The position numbers and the translations under genes are program-made. This document shows positions 9,083-18,133 of a stretch of 64,000 nucleotides of DNA, piece after piece. The stretch comes from Cyclobacteriaceae bacterium (GTDB lineage: Bacteria; Bacteroidota; Bacteroidia; Cytophagales; Cyclobacteriaceae): the NCBI GenBank assembly GCA_028278225.1, contig JANQEU010000020.1, positions 1 to 64,000 on the forward strand. Direction: 5' to 3'. Each line of letters starts with the position of its first letter. Position 1 is the first letter of the stretch. The notes beneath the pieces are model-generated. The model worked only from the letters and a program-made list of their open reading frames with translations. It made no database searches and was not told where the DNA came from.

Positions 9083-10525
9083 ATGAAGCACATGAAGATT
9101 AAGAAAATCTTGGATTCTGCAGAGACCGGGTCTGACGTTCTGGTCAAAGGCTGGGTCAGGACAAAGCGGGAAAGTAAGAACGCCGTTTTCATTGCGTTAA
9201 ACGACGGATCCACCCTGACGAATCTTCAAATTGTTGCTTCACCTGAGTCTTTCAGTGAAAAGATAATTCAACAGGTCACAACAGGTGCGAGTCTTAAAGT
9301 TGAAGGTCAATTGACAGAATCCCCGGGAAGTGGGCAGGTAAAAGAAGTAGCGGCCCGGAAAATTGAAATATTAGGTCCGGCGGATCCGGAAAAATACCCT
9401 CTGCAGCCCAAAAGGCACAGCCTGGAGTTTCTCCGTGAAATTGCCCACTTACGCCCCAGGACCAATACATTTGGCGCAATATTCAGAGTCAGGCATGCGA
9501 TGGCCTTTGCCATACACAAATTTTTCCATGAAAAGGGATTTTTGTATCTGAACAGTCCTATCATCACTGGTTCGGATGCGGAGGGTGCAGGGGAGATCTT
9601 CAGGGTTACAACCCTGGACCTGAATAATGTTCCAAAAAGAGAAGATGGTGAGATTGATCTTTCCATGGAATTTTTTGAAAAGGAGACCAACCTCACAGTT
9701 TCCGGGCAGTTAGAGGGAGAACTTGCCGCTTTGGCAGTTTCGGAGATATATACTTTTGGTCCGACTTTCAGGGCCGAAAATTCCAATACCACCCGGCATT
9801 TGGCTGAATTCTGGATGATAGAACCGGAAATGGCCTTTTACGATAACCAGGATAACATGGACCTTGCCGAAGAGATGCTCAAATACATAGTGGGGTATGC
9901 GCTGGAGCATTGCCCGGAAGACTTGAAATTCCTGAACGATCGTGAGCAGCAGGAGGAAAAGAGCAAACCTCAGAATGAGCGGAATGAGCTGACACTTCTG
10001 GATCGTTTACAGTTTGTGATAGACCATGATTTTGAGCGGATCACATATACGGAGGCAATAGATATATTAAGAAACTCGAAGCCCAACAAGAAAAAGAAAT
10101 TCCAGTTTCTCATTGACAAGTGGGGTGCTGATCTGCAATCTGAGCATGAGCGATACCTCGTAGAAAAATATTTTAAGAAACCGGTCATTATTTACGACTA
10201 CCCTAAAGAAATAAAGGCCTTTTATATGCGTCAAAATGATGACAATAAAACCGTGGCGGCCATGGATGTATTGTTCCCCGGTATTGGAGAAATTGTGGGT
10301 GGGTCACAACGGGAAGAGCGGTTGGACAAGTTAACCGGGCGGATGGAAGAAATGAACATCCCAAAGGATGATCTGTGGTGGTATCTGGAAACACGGAAAT
10401 ACGGCACAGTTGAGCATAGCGGATATGGTCTGGGTTTTGAACGGATGATCCAGTTTGTGACCGGGATGGGAAATATCCGGGATGTGATACCGTTTCCCCG
10501 AACCCCCGGAAACTGCGAGTTTTAG
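9083..10525 (+). CDS. asnS: Asparaginyl-tRNA synthetase
   Basis: This 480-residue class IIb aminoacyl-tRNA synthetase charges tRNA-Asn. The N-terminal OB fold (about 10-100, [24 protein letters not shown] in two parts) binds the anticodon. The catalytic domain follows, with motif 2 ([17 protein letters not shown]) and motif 3 ([17 protein letters not shown] near 450-465), and the chain ends in the characteristic PRTPGNCEF. AsnS rather than AspS is indicated by the length and that C-terminus. A second ATG at 9092 is a possible start. It is divergent from rpoN, and its last four bases overlap the end of the convergent RES toxin gene. Confidence 0.97.
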   Translation: MKHMKIKKILDSAETGSDVLVKGWVRTKRESKNAVFIALNDGSTLTNLQIVASPESFSEKIIQQVTTGASLKVEGQLTESPGSGQVKEVAARKIEILGPADPEKYPLQPKRHSLEFLREIAHLRPRTNTFGAIFRVRHAMAFAIHKFFHEKGFLYLNSPIITGSDAEGAGEIFRVTTLDLNNVPKREDGEIDLSMEFFEKETNLTVSGQLEGELAALAVSEIYTFGPTFRAENSNTTRHLAEFWMIEPEMAFYDNQDNMDLAEEMLKYIVGYALEHCPEDLKFLNDREQQEEKSKPQNERNELTLLDRLQFVIDHDFERITYTEAIDILRNSKPNKKKKFQFLIDKWGADLQSEHERYLVEKYFKKPVIIYDYPKEIKAFYMRQNDDNKTVAAMDVLFPGIGEIVGGSQREERLDKLTGRMEEMNIPKDDLWWYLETRKYGTVEHSGYGLGFERMIQFVTGMGNIRDVIPFPRTPGNCEF

Positions 10526-10983
10526 GGTTGAAATCGCTTGTCAAGGTCTACAGGCTGCACATCCTTTATTTTCACAAGCGAATGGAAATCCTCATGCTTC
10601 GGGTTTAAGACCACATTGAATTCGGAAGGGAGGATTGCAGAGGGTAATTTGACACCAAAGCAGGAATTCTGAAAGAGAGATGTAATGAGGTTCTGGTTTT
10701 CTGCCGTGTACGCGGCTTCCTTCCATTTCGACGGCAGATCCTTTATGGGATAGTCGATAATTGGGGCCCGATCCTTTATTTCGATTTCGGAAATACAGAG
10801 ATCATCAGGCCATAGAGGTCGCTCGTGTTGGTGGACGAGGTATTCGAGATAAGCAAGTGATTGATATGCAGATGTGTACAAAGCAAAAGTGCCTTTTTGC
10901 GACCACCGGCCTCCATATAGGTATGCACCGTACCCGGAAAGATCCCTGATGTATTCCTCCCTTGCGATCCTGAAGACTATCAC
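10522..10983 (-). CDS. RES-domain toxin of a type II toxin-antitoxin pair
   Basis: This 153-residue protein has the RES family layout. It carries the three residues that name the family in the expected contexts: Arg26 ([10 protein letters not shown]), Glu47 (SLAYLEYLV) and Ser115 (KLPSAILP). Characterised RES toxins (for example MbcT of Mycobacterium tuberculosis) deplete cellular NAD+. The start overlaps the stop of the Xre-type antitoxin gene by four bases, the standard antitoxin-first order. The length matches the family and nothing looks broken. NAD+ degradation here is inferred from the family. Confidence 0.9.
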   Translation of the reverse strand: MIVFRIAREEYIRDLSGYGAYLYGGRWSQKGTFALYTSAYQSLAYLEYLVHQHERPLWPDDLCISEIEIKDRAPIIDYPIKDLPSKWKEAAYTAENQNLITSLFQNSCFGVKLPSAILPSEFNVVLNPKHEDFHSLVKIKDVQPVDLDKRFQP

Positions 10984-11390
10984 GCCATTATGCCATGCTC
11001 GGCCCTGCCCAGCTCGTCAATTATGATCTGGCAACCCGTACTGGTGGTGAGAAAATTTTTGGGCTTGTCCCCGATAAATGGATTGAACCTGTCGATCCAG
11101 ATCTTGAACTTTTCAATATCTCCGAAGTAATCTTCACCTTTTTTGAAAACACGCATAATGTTTAACACGCGCTCTCCCATTTCCTCGTCAAGTACTCTTT
11201 TTCGGCTGAATGTCTTTAAGGAGTACGGAAGAAATTGTTCAAATTCTGATTTAGAGCTTTTAATAGCTTTGAGGAAGTCCCAGAACATGGAGGTCTTGAT
11301 GCCTACTCTTGCATGACGGATCAATTCTACATCAGATTCCAGCGATTGGGCAGTAAGCCCATATGCAGCAAGTGGCTCTTCAACTTTCAT
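10980..11390 (-). CDS. Xre/MbcA/ParS-type antitoxin
   Basis: The protein has 136 residues from the ATG at 11390. An upstream in-frame ATG at 11447 would add 19 unlike residues and overlap the previous gene, so 11390 is preferred. The N-terminal half is a divergent Xre-like DNA-binding domain. The C-terminal part (about 85-130, FGDIEKFKIWIDRFNPFIGD, then [20 protein letters not shown]) is the toxin-binding domain found with RES toxins. It should neutralise the RES protein encoded next and repress the operon by binding the repeats just upstream. Confidence 0.88.
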   Translation of the reverse strand: MKVEEPLAAYGLTAQSLESDVELIRHARVGIKTSMFWDFLKAIKSSKSEFEQFLPYSLKTFSRKRVLDEEMGERVLNIMRVFKKGEDYFGDIEKFKIWIDRFNPFIGDKPKNFLTTSTGCQIIIDELGRAEHGIMA

Positions 11391-11394
11391 AATC

Positions 11395-11440
11395 GGACAA
11401 ATTTCCACACAAATATACGAAATATGTCCAAAATTTCCAC
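11395..11440 (-). promoter_or_regulatory. Putative operator/promoter of the RES-Xre module
   Basis: The 49 bases between the preceding stop and the antitoxin start hold two exact copies of AAATTTCCAC (11399-11408 and 11431-11440) spaced 32 bases apart, about three helical turns. They also hold an inverted pair GGACA / TGTCC (11395-11399 and 11425-11429). A minus-strand TATATTTG (11417-11410) matches the -7 consensus between them. This is a fitting layout for autorepression by the antitoxin. The function is inferred. Confidence 0.45.
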
Positions 11441-12348
11441 TATTCATAAAACTTTCCCTGCACGGCCATATTGAACCCGGCGGAAATGACTTTCATCCTG
11501 GTGGTGGCGTCCCACAGCAGGGGGTTTGTATGGTTGAAATGTATAAAGAAGATCCTGGATTTCACGCTATCCGGCTGATCCTCAAACAAATTCATGGTTT
11601 CCGAAACAAAAGGGTGAGGTATGTCATCCATACTCCGGTCAGCAAGCTCGCCATCTGCAAAAAAGCTACCGTCAATGAAAGCGCGGTCATTATTTTTAAC
11701 TTCCTCCAGTATATCAAATTCCCATTTTTCCCACTTATCGATATCCGGAATGAATAGATTTTTTTTGCCCGAGGTGATTATTTGAAAACCCGCAGTTTCT
11801 GAAAATTCATCTCTGTGTGGCACGCGATAGGTCTTTGTCTGAAAGTCCCCGGTCAATTCAATGGTTTCATTCTCAGTTAATCTGTTGATAACGATATTCT
11901 CAAAATCAACGAGTTGACTCCAGGGCCCGTTTCCTTCCAGGAAAGCGGCCAATTTTGGAAGTACATAAACATTTACGGATTTAGCGCCCATAGCCTCAAA
12001 TCCCAATTGCATTAGTCCTGTGTAATGCCCAATATGGGCATGTGTAATAAAAATTCCTTCGGGGAGAAACGGATATTTTTTATTGGTCCACTGCTGAAAA
12101 TGGTGAAGTTGTTCAGTAATGTCGGGAGTAGCCTCAAACAACCACCATTTGTTCTCACTTTCGTCAATGACCGCCAGTGAAACCACGTATTTTCTCAAGG
12201 AAGGATCTTCCCAGGCAGCCTGACACTCCTTTTGACATCCTAAATGCGGAAAACCGCCATCTTGTGCGGTCCCCAGAACCAGAATTTTGGTCTGGGCATA
12301 CAAATAGCTGCTGCCGATGAGCAGGAGCACACACACAAATTTTTTCAT
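11440..12348 (-). CDS. Exported PqqB-like MBL-fold metallo-hydrolase
   Basis: The protein has 302 residues with a signal peptide (1-18, ending YAQ). It has the PqqB-like opening LGTAQDGGFPHLGCQKEC and a metallo-beta-lactamase fold. The metal motif reads THAHIGHYTG, that is HxHxGH instead of the usual HxHxDH, so one metal-ligand Asp is replaced by Gly. PqqB takes part in pyrroloquinoline quinone biosynthesis, but no other pqq gene is here, and PqqB is normally cytoplasmic. This is more likely a periplasmic hydrolase of unknown substrate. It lies upstream of and codirectional with the antitoxin gene, and is divergent from rarA. Confidence 0.8.
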   Translation of the reverse strand: MKKFVCVLLLIGSSYLYAQTKILVLGTAQDGGFPHLGCQKECQAAWEDPSLRKYVVSLAVIDESENKWWLFEATPDITEQLHHFQQWTNKKYPFLPEGIFITHAHIGHYTGLMQLGFEAMGAKSVNVYVLPKLAAFLEGNGPWSQLVDFENIVINRLTENETIELTGDFQTKTYRVPHRDEFSETAGFQIITSGKKNLFIPDIDKWEKWEFDILEEVKNNDRAFIDGSFFADGELADRSMDDIPHPFVSETMNLFEDQPDSVKSRIFFIHFNHTNPLLWDATTRMKVISAGFNMAVQGKFYE

Positions 12349-12406
12349 TAGTTAAAAATAGCCATTTACTTTCAAACATTTCTTTCACTAAGATTACCTT
12401 TAGATA

Positions 12407-13675
12407 ATGTTCCGGGATACATCTCCACTAGCTGAAAGGATGCGGCCATCATCTCTAGACGATTTGATCGGACAGGAACACCTCGTGGGTGAAAATGGCG
12501 TCTTAAGAAAGGCTATTTCATCCGGCCGGGTTCCGTCCATAATATTCTGGGGACCGCCGGGGACGGGAAAAACCACCCTGGCCAATATCATTGCCAACCA
12601 GGTGAAAGTACCGTTTCAGGCCCTCAGTGCAATAAGTGCGGGAGTAAAGGAGGTACGGGACATAATCAACAAAGTCCGGTCAGGGGGTAAAACAATCTTA
12701 TTCATTGATGAGATCCACCGTTTTAACAAAGCCCAACAGGACGCCCTGTTGGGCGCAGTCGAAAAAGGGATAATCACGCTGATAGGTGCGACAACGGAAA
12801 ATCCAAGTTTTGAGGTTAATTCTGCGTTGCTGTCCCGGACACAGGTTTACACACTCAATCACCTGACAAAAGATCACTTGCGCTGTATAGTAGATCTGGC
12901 ATTAAGTCAGGATGTCGAAATGAAAAAGTATGATGTGAACCTGAAGGAGACCGAAGCATTATTCAATCTGTCCGGAGGTGATGCCCGGAAACTTCTTAAC
13001 CTCCTTGAACAGGTGGTCGAGGGTGAGGAAAATGAAAAGGTGACAGTAACGAACAAGAAAGTAATCGATGTAGCCCAAAGGAAGACTGTACTCTATGATA
13101 AGAAAGGGGACATGCACTATGATGTCATTTCGGCATTCATAAAATCCATCAGGGGGAGCGATCCGAATGCTGCTGTTTATTACCTGGCCAGGATGATAGA
13201 GGGCGGAGAAGATGTAAAATTCATTGCAAGACGTCTCGTGATACTTGCCTCAGAGGACATAGGTAACGCGAATCCCACCGCATTGGTTCTCGCTACGAAT
13301 GCCTTTCAGGCCGTAAATCTCATCGGCTACCCGGAAGCACGGATCATATTAAGCCAGTGTGTAACCTATCTGGCCTCATCGCCAAAAAGCAATGCCAGCT
13401 ATGAAGCAATAGGTAAAGCCCAGCGCGAAGTTGCGAAATCAGGAGATTTGCCGATCCCCATGCAGATCCGAAATGCTCCGACAAAACTGATGAAAGATAA
13501 AGGGTATGGCAAGGACTACCAATATGCACATGCATACGAAGGCAACTTCGTCGATATGGAATTCTTACCCGATGAACTGGCGGGAACCACCTTTTATGAT
13601 CCCGGCAAAAATCCCAGGGAGGACGAATTAAGAAGATATTTGCGCAGCAAGTGGAAAGAAAAGTACGGATACTAA
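12407..13675 (+). CDS. rarA: Replication-associated recombination AAA+ ATPase RarA (MgsA)
   Basis: This 422-residue clamp-loader-related AAA+ ATPase acts at stalled replication forks. The Walker A motif is GPPGTGKTT at residues 49-57 and the Walker B is ILFIDE at 97-102, followed by HRFNKAQQD typical of RarA/WRNIP1. Sensor 1 lies in the TTENPSFEV segment. The C-terminal tetramerisation region contains the family signature [20 protein letters not shown]. Length is normal and the gene is intact. A near-consensus -7 box (TACCTTTA, 12395-12402) ends only four bases before the ATG. Confidence 0.96.
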   Translation: MFRDTSPLAERMRPSSLDDLIGQEHLVGENGVLRKAISSGRVPSIIFWGPPGTGKTTLANIIANQVKVPFQALSAISAGVKEVRDIINKVRSGGKTILFIDEIHRFNKAQQDALLGAVEKGIITLIGATTENPSFEVNSALLSRTQVYTLNHLTKDHLRCIVDLALSQDVEMKKYDVNLKETEALFNLSGGDARKLLNLLEQVVEGEENEKVTVTNKKVIDVAQRKTVLYDKKGDMHYDVISAFIKSIRGSDPNAAVYYLARMIEGGEDVKFIARRLVILASEDIGNANPTALVLATNAFQAVNLIGYPEARIILSQCVTYLASSPKSNASYEAIGKAQREVAKSGDLPIPMQIRNAPTKLMKDKGYGKDYQYAHAYEGNFVDMEFLPDELAGTTFYDPGKNPREDELRRYLRSKWKEKYGY

Positions 13676-13696
13676 ACTCAGGACCATGGTGTCCGA

Positions 13697-14200
13697 CTAG
13701 ATAATAACCTTGCTTCTCCTTTCATAAATGAGGTTATCCTTCCAGACACCAAATAACTTTCCGATTTTCTCCCGGTATCCGATCTTTCTGAAACCGCACT
13801 TTTCGTGCAAAGCTATGCTTCCGGCATTTTCCGGGAACATACCGGCCGTCAAGGTCCAGATACCATTGGATTCAGAAGATTCAATCACCTTTGTCAATAG
13901 CATTTTCCCGATTCCTTTACCCCTTTCCTTCGGATCAATGTACACACTCACTTCCGCAACGCCGCCATAGACACATCGGTCTGACACTGGAGAAAGCGCT
14001 ACCCAGCCCAAAACCTTTCCATTATCCGCCACCCATCGCGAGTGTTCCAGATGATTCTGATCCCATTTGGCCCAGGTTGGTGTAGTGATCTCGAATGTGG
14101 CACTTCCGGTTAAAATTCCTGCCTTATATATCCTTTCAACATCAGGCCAGTCTCTTTTTACCAGGCTTCTTATATCCAATATCGTGTAGTTTTGTTCCAT
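13697..14200 (-). CDS. GNAT N-acetyltransferase, phosphinothricin-acetyltransferase-like
   Basis: This 167-residue GNAT-fold protein uses acetyl-CoA, whose binding loop is visible as RGKGIGKMLLTKVI at about 112-125. The start (ILDIRSLVKRDWPDVERIY) and the phrase ATFEITTPTWAKWDQNH match the Pat/Bar and MddA subfamily, which acetylates phosphinothricin or methionine derivatives such as the sulfone and sulfoximine. The exact substrate cannot be read from sequence. It is divergent from hutI with only 27 bases between the chosen starts, so promoters must overlap the coding ends. Confidence 0.85.
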   Translation of the reverse strand: MEQNYTILDIRSLVKRDWPDVERIYKAGILTGSATFEITTPTWAKWDQNHLEHSRWVADNGKVLGWVALSPVSDRCVYGGVAEVSVYIDPKERGKGIGKMLLTKVIESSESNGIWTLTAGMFPENAGSIALHEKCGFRKIGYREKIGKLFGVWKDNLIYERRSKVII

Positions 14201-14227
14201 CTTAAAGATATTTCAATTTTCAAACAG

Positions 14228-15442
14228 ATGCCTACGCTAATTGGTCCTTTTTCTCAGGTTTTGACAATGTCCGGGATCCCGCTGAAAGGTCCCGTCAGAC
14301 ATGATGACCTGGAGATAATTAAAAACGGTGGGGTTGTGGTGGAAGATGGATTGCTCCTGGAGATCGGACTTTTTGAAGAATTACACAAAACATATAATGA
14401 GATTTCAGAGGTCAGCGGATCCCGGGTGGCTATGCCCGGACTGATTGATTGCCATACGCATTTAATTTGGGGAGGATCGCGAGAGCTGGATTTTGAAAGG
14501 AGAAACAGCGGCATGACCTACCAGGAGATCCTCACCCGGGGCGGAGGGATTTTTGATACGGTCAGCAAAACAAGAAATGCGTCATCTGATCAATTGGAAA
14601 AAGATCTGATTGAAAGGTCTATGAGGCATATCAAATCTGGCGTCACTACGATCGAAGTAAAGACGGGGTATGGATTGACGGGTGAATCTGAGATAAGATT
14701 GCTGCGAAGTATCAACAAAGTAAGCAAGGCAGCGGAAGCCGATCTGATACCCACGTTTCTGGGAGCCCATGTTTGTCCGGAGGAATATCGCAAATCGGAT
14801 TACCTGGATTATTTGGTCAAAGAAGTTTTCCCCGTCATAAATACGGAATCGCTGGCAAGTCGAGTAGATATCTTCATCGAAGAGGAGGCGTTTCCTGCCG
14901 GCATAGCTTCAAAATACCTGGGAGAGGCCCGGGAAAATGGGTTTGATCTGACATGTCATGCCGGGCAGTTTAGTGCTGAAGGAGTGGGTGTCGCGGTTCA
15001 AAACGGTACGCGGAGTGCGGATCATTTGGAATCCATAGGTGAAAATGACATTTTGATGTTGGCGAAAAGCGAGACAGCCGCAGTAGCATTACCAGGCGCT
15101 TCCCTGGGCCTGGGGATGGCATTTACACCGGCAAGGAAACTGCTGGATGCCGGGTGCTCACTGGCGATAGCGACCGACTGGAATCCCGGATCCGCCCCTA
15201 TGGGTGACCTGATAACGGGGGCATCCATATTGGCCACTTATGAAAAACTGACTTCCGCGGAAGTCCTGTCGGCATTGACATTCAGAGCTGCAAATGCACT
15301 TGGACTTCATGACAGAGGAAAACTGGAAGCAGGCATGAAAGCGGATTTTATTTCTTTTCCCTCCCCGGATTACCTTGAAATTCTTTATGCACAGGGGAAA
15401 CTGATGCCTTCGGAAATATGGAAAAATGGTAAATTGATGTAA
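14228..15442 (+). CDS. hutI: Imidazolonepropionase
   Basis: The protein has 404 residues from the ATG at 14228; a longer frame from 14192 would overlap the divergent GNAT gene and adds no conserved residues. This amidohydrolase opens imidazolone-5-propionate to formiminoglutamate in histidine breakdown. Metal-binding motifs are visible: DCHTHLIWGG near the N-terminus, a central TCHAGQ, and late ATDWNPGSAP. Other hut genes (hutH, hutU, hutG) are not nearby, so the pathway is dispersed. Length is typical. Confidence 0.95.
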   Translation: MPTLIGPFSQVLTMSGIPLKGPVRHDDLEIIKNGGVVVEDGLLLEIGLFEELHKTYNEISEVSGSRVAMPGLIDCHTHLIWGGSRELDFERRNSGMTYQEILTRGGGIFDTVSKTRNASSDQLEKDLIERSMRHIKSGVTTIEVKTGYGLTGESEIRLLRSINKVSKAAEADLIPTFLGAHVCPEEYRKSDYLDYLVKEVFPVINTESLASRVDIFIEEEAFPAGIASKYLGEARENGFDLTCHAGQFSAEGVGVAVQNGTRSADHLESIGENDILMLAKSETAAVALPGASLGLGMAFTPARKLLDAGCSLAIATDWNPGSAPMGDLITGASILATYEKLTSAEVLSALTFRAANALGLHDRGKLEAGMKADFISFPSPDYLEILYAQGKLMPSEIWKNGKLM

Positions 15443-15493
15443 GAATTCGACGGACGGAATCTTTAACATCAACAGACCTAAATAGTCACCAAT

Positions 15494-17425
15494 ATGAAAG
15501 TCACATTGATCTTTTTGATGATTTTCATCGCACATTTCTCAAACGGACAAGACCTGGATAGTTTGGAACGCAAACTGGACGATGCAACAGGGACACATCG
15601 TGTGGATTTGTTGAATCAAATTGCCTTCAAACTCATCTTCAATGATCAGGAAAAATCACTCCTATGTTCGAATGAAGCCATTCAACTGGCTTCTGCGCTG
15701 GAATACACTGAAGGATACATCAGCGCTATTTATACCAAGGGAATCGTATTTGATATCCGGGGTAAGCTGGATTCTTCCGGTCACTATTTCAGAATGGGCT
15801 ATGAGTTGAGCAAAGAGAATGATTTAAAAATCCTGGAATCCAGGGGGCTCAATAATTTGGGGATGATGAGTTGGAATGCAGGAAAATTTGAACAGGCGCT
15901 CGCTTATTTTATCGATGCATTGAAACTTTTTGAAAGCCTCGGGAATGAATCAGGCATTTCCAAGGCAGTTAGCAACATCGGCCTCATTTATCAGGAACTG
16001 TTCCAGTACGAGAAAGCATTGGATTTCAACTTTCGTTCTTTACAAATGAGGCTGGAAGATGGTAATCTTGATCATATTGCCAGGTCATACAATAACATAG
16101 GGATCTGTTTTAAAAACCTGAATCTGCCTGATTCGGCAATTTACTATTATCAACTTGGCTTAGATCATGCTAAAAGAGGCAATAGTCTTCAGGTACAATC
16201 GTCCATATTGGATAATTTGGCAAACATTTTTAGCATCCAGGGGAATTTCGAAAGGGCGATTGAAAATCATCTGAAGTCAATTGCCCTGGCCAGGGACAAA
16301 GAAGCATTGGGGCTTCTGGCATCTTACAACAACCTGAACTCACTCTACAACAAAATCGGAAATTATAGAAAAGGGCTGGTTTACGGATTAAAAGCAGACT
16401 CAATTGTCAGGTCGACAAACAACCTGGGACATTCCCAGGATACCTATCAAAACCTTGCAGTCACTTATCATCATCTTGAGAATTTTGTGGCATCAAAGGA
16501 CTATTTTTTGAAGTGGGGTTCTGTTAAAGATTCAATATTTTCAGCCGAATCGGCCAAATCAATTGCAGAAATGCAGGAGAAATATGAAACGGAAAAAAAG
16601 GATCAGGAGATCAGACTGCTTCGCGCAGAGACGCAGCTCAAAGATCTCGAGGTGGCCCAGACCCGGAATACACTGTTATTTTTAGTTGTTTTGACCATCC
16701 TGATATTACTGCTTGGACTTTTGTATTTTAATAGATACAAATACAAACAAAAGGCTAGGGTTTCAGAAATCAGGGAGAGAAACCAGGCCTTAAGGTTCAG
16801 AGCTGTTGTAGAAGCTGAAGAAAAAGAAAGAGAGAGAATAGCCAGGGAATTACATGATAGCCTTGGCCAGTTACTATCAACGGCCCGTTTATCAGTGTCC
16901 GGGATAGGAGAGAATCAATCTGTCAAAAGCAGTCTGAAAGTGCTTGATAAAGCCGTTGACGAAGTAAGAAACATTTCTCATAATATGATGCCGTCAGCAT
17001 TGATGAATCTTGGTCTGACCGCTGCAATGCGCGAAATGATAAGATCAATAAACAGCTCAGGTCACATTAGTGCCACCCTTGACAGCCCGAATGAATTCAA
17101 GGAAATTCCTTCTTTCATCAAAGTTGGGTTATACAGAACCATACAGGAAATTGTAAATAACGCCCTGAAATATTCTGAGGCCACCGATCTTAAGATCTGT
17201 ATGACTGCTGCCGGGGGATCACTTGAAGTAACGGTCAGCGACAATGGAAAAGGGTTTGACACCAATGTCGTGAATCGTTCGGAAGGCATGGGTTGGAAAA
17301 ATATCCATACCCGCATGGAATTAATGTCTGGAAATATCGATATTTCTTCCGAAATCGGAAGAGGTTCTACCATAACACTCAATATCCCGCTGACAGATGG
17401 AAAAGTTGAAGCTCTTGCTAGTTGA
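15494..17425 (+). CDS. TPR-containing sensor histidine kinase (HisKA_3, NarL/DesK type)
   Basis: The protein has 643 residues. A signal peptide (1-18) is followed by about six or seven TPR units (about 40-345) outside the membrane, and a coiled coil (about 350-390). One transmembrane helix (393-412) leads to a HisKA_3 dimerisation domain with phospho-acceptor His454 in ARELHDSLGQ. The C-terminal HATPase_c domain has the N box around EIVNNALKYSEA and the G box DNGKGFD. This is a common Bacteroidota layout that senses unknown envelope or metabolic signals through the TPR domain. The 3' end overlaps the response regulator gene by 29 bases, so the two form a coupled two-component system. Confidence 0.93.
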   Translation: MKVTLIFLMIFIAHFSNGQDLDSLERKLDDATGTHRVDLLNQIAFKLIFNDQEKSLLCSNEAIQLASALEYTEGYISAIYTKGIVFDIRGKLDSSGHYFRMGYELSKENDLKILESRGLNNLGMMSWNAGKFEQALAYFIDALKLFESLGNESGISKAVSNIGLIYQELFQYEKALDFNFRSLQMRLEDGNLDHIARSYNNIGICFKNLNLPDSAIYYYQLGLDHAKRGNSLQVQSSILDNLANIFSIQGNFERAIENHLKSIALARDKEALGLLASYNNLNSLYNKIGNYRKGLVYGLKADSIVRSTNNLGHSQDTYQNLAVTYHHLENFVASKDYFLKWGSVKDSIFSAESAKSIAEMQEKYETEKKDQEIRLLRAETQLKDLEVAQTRNTLLFLVVLTILILLLGLLYFNRYKYKQKARVSEIRERNQALRFRAVVEAEEKERERIARELHDSLGQLLSTARLSVSGIGENQSVKSSLKVLDKAVDEVRNISHNMMPSALMNLGLTAAMREMIRSINSSGHISATLDSPNEFKEIPSFIKVGLYRTIQEIVNNALKYSEATDLKICMTAAGGSLEVTVSDNGKGFDTNVVNRSEGMGWKNIHTRMELMSGNIDISSEIGRGSTITLNIPLTDGKVEALAS

Positions 17426-18044
17426 CGATCACGAGATTTTTTTAGATGGTCTTGTTTCCCTGTTGTCGGATCAGCCCGGTGTTGAGGTCACTGGTAAGGC
17501 CATAAACGGCGAAGAAGCTCTAAGCCGGATTAAAGAAAATACTCCTGACATCTTATTGACGGACCTGAGTATGCCGGGAATGGACGGAATAGCCCTGGTG
17601 CGAAAGGTTAAGCGTGATTATCCGGATATCAAGGTCCTGGTGCTTAGTATGCACAAAGACCGCGAAATGGTCAATGAGATCGTTATGGCTGAAGCAGAGG
17701 GTTACATCCTGAAAAACACTGACAAAAAAGAGTTAATGAAAGCGATAAACCGTCTGGCGGACGGAGACACATATTATAGCAATGACATAATGTCGGTTAT
17801 GTTGGAGCGCTATCAAAAACAGGAAAAAATTGAGAAATCAAAGGCAGTTTTGACCGAAAGGGAGCAGGAGATCCTGAATCATATAGCCCTCGAAATGACC
17901 AGTGAAGAGATTGCAGACAGGCTTTTTATCTCCCGAAGGACCGTGGAAACCCACCGGAAAAACATTTTGAGAAAGACCAATGTCAAAACCATCGTCGGAC
18001 TCATCAAATTCGGGTTTCAGCACGAGTTAATCACCTTCAACTAA
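17397..18044 (+). CDS. LuxR/NarL-family response regulator
   Basis: The protein has 215 residues. The receiver domain has the acidic pair Asp10/Asp11, phospho-acceptor Asp56 (LLTDLSMPG) and the conserved Lys in YILKNTD near residue 105. The C-terminal LuxR helix-turn-helix at about 148-208 includes LTEREQEILNHIALEMTSEE and RRTVETHRKNILRKT. It is the partner of the TPR kinase that it overlaps by 29 bases. Targets are unknown; the exported protein immediately downstream is a candidate. Confidence 0.95.
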   Translation: MEKLKLLLVDDHEIFLDGLVSLLSDQPGVEVTGKAINGEEALSRIKENTPDILLTDLSMPGMDGIALVRKVKRDYPDIKVLVLSMHKDREMVNEIVMAEAEGYILKNTDKKELMKAINRLADGDTYYSNDIMSVMLERYQKQEKIEKSKAVLTEREQEILNHIALEMTSEEIADRLFISRRTVETHRKNILRKTNVKTIVGLIKFGFQHELITFN

Positions 18045-18133
18045 TACCCATTACTACGTATTGAAATTCGCGAGTAGTCGCGATTGAATCTCAGCTGCTT
18101 TTGACCAAACTTGGTTGATAAATTTTATTAGCC

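Noticed and set aside
9307-9792. 161-residue minus-strand frame inside asnS
   Set aside because: It lies wholly within a certain housekeeping gene on the other strand, with no motif or signal of its own.
13680-13696. Terminator between rarA and the GNAT gene
   Set aside because: There is a short GGACC/GGTGTCC pairing but no T-run and a weak stem.
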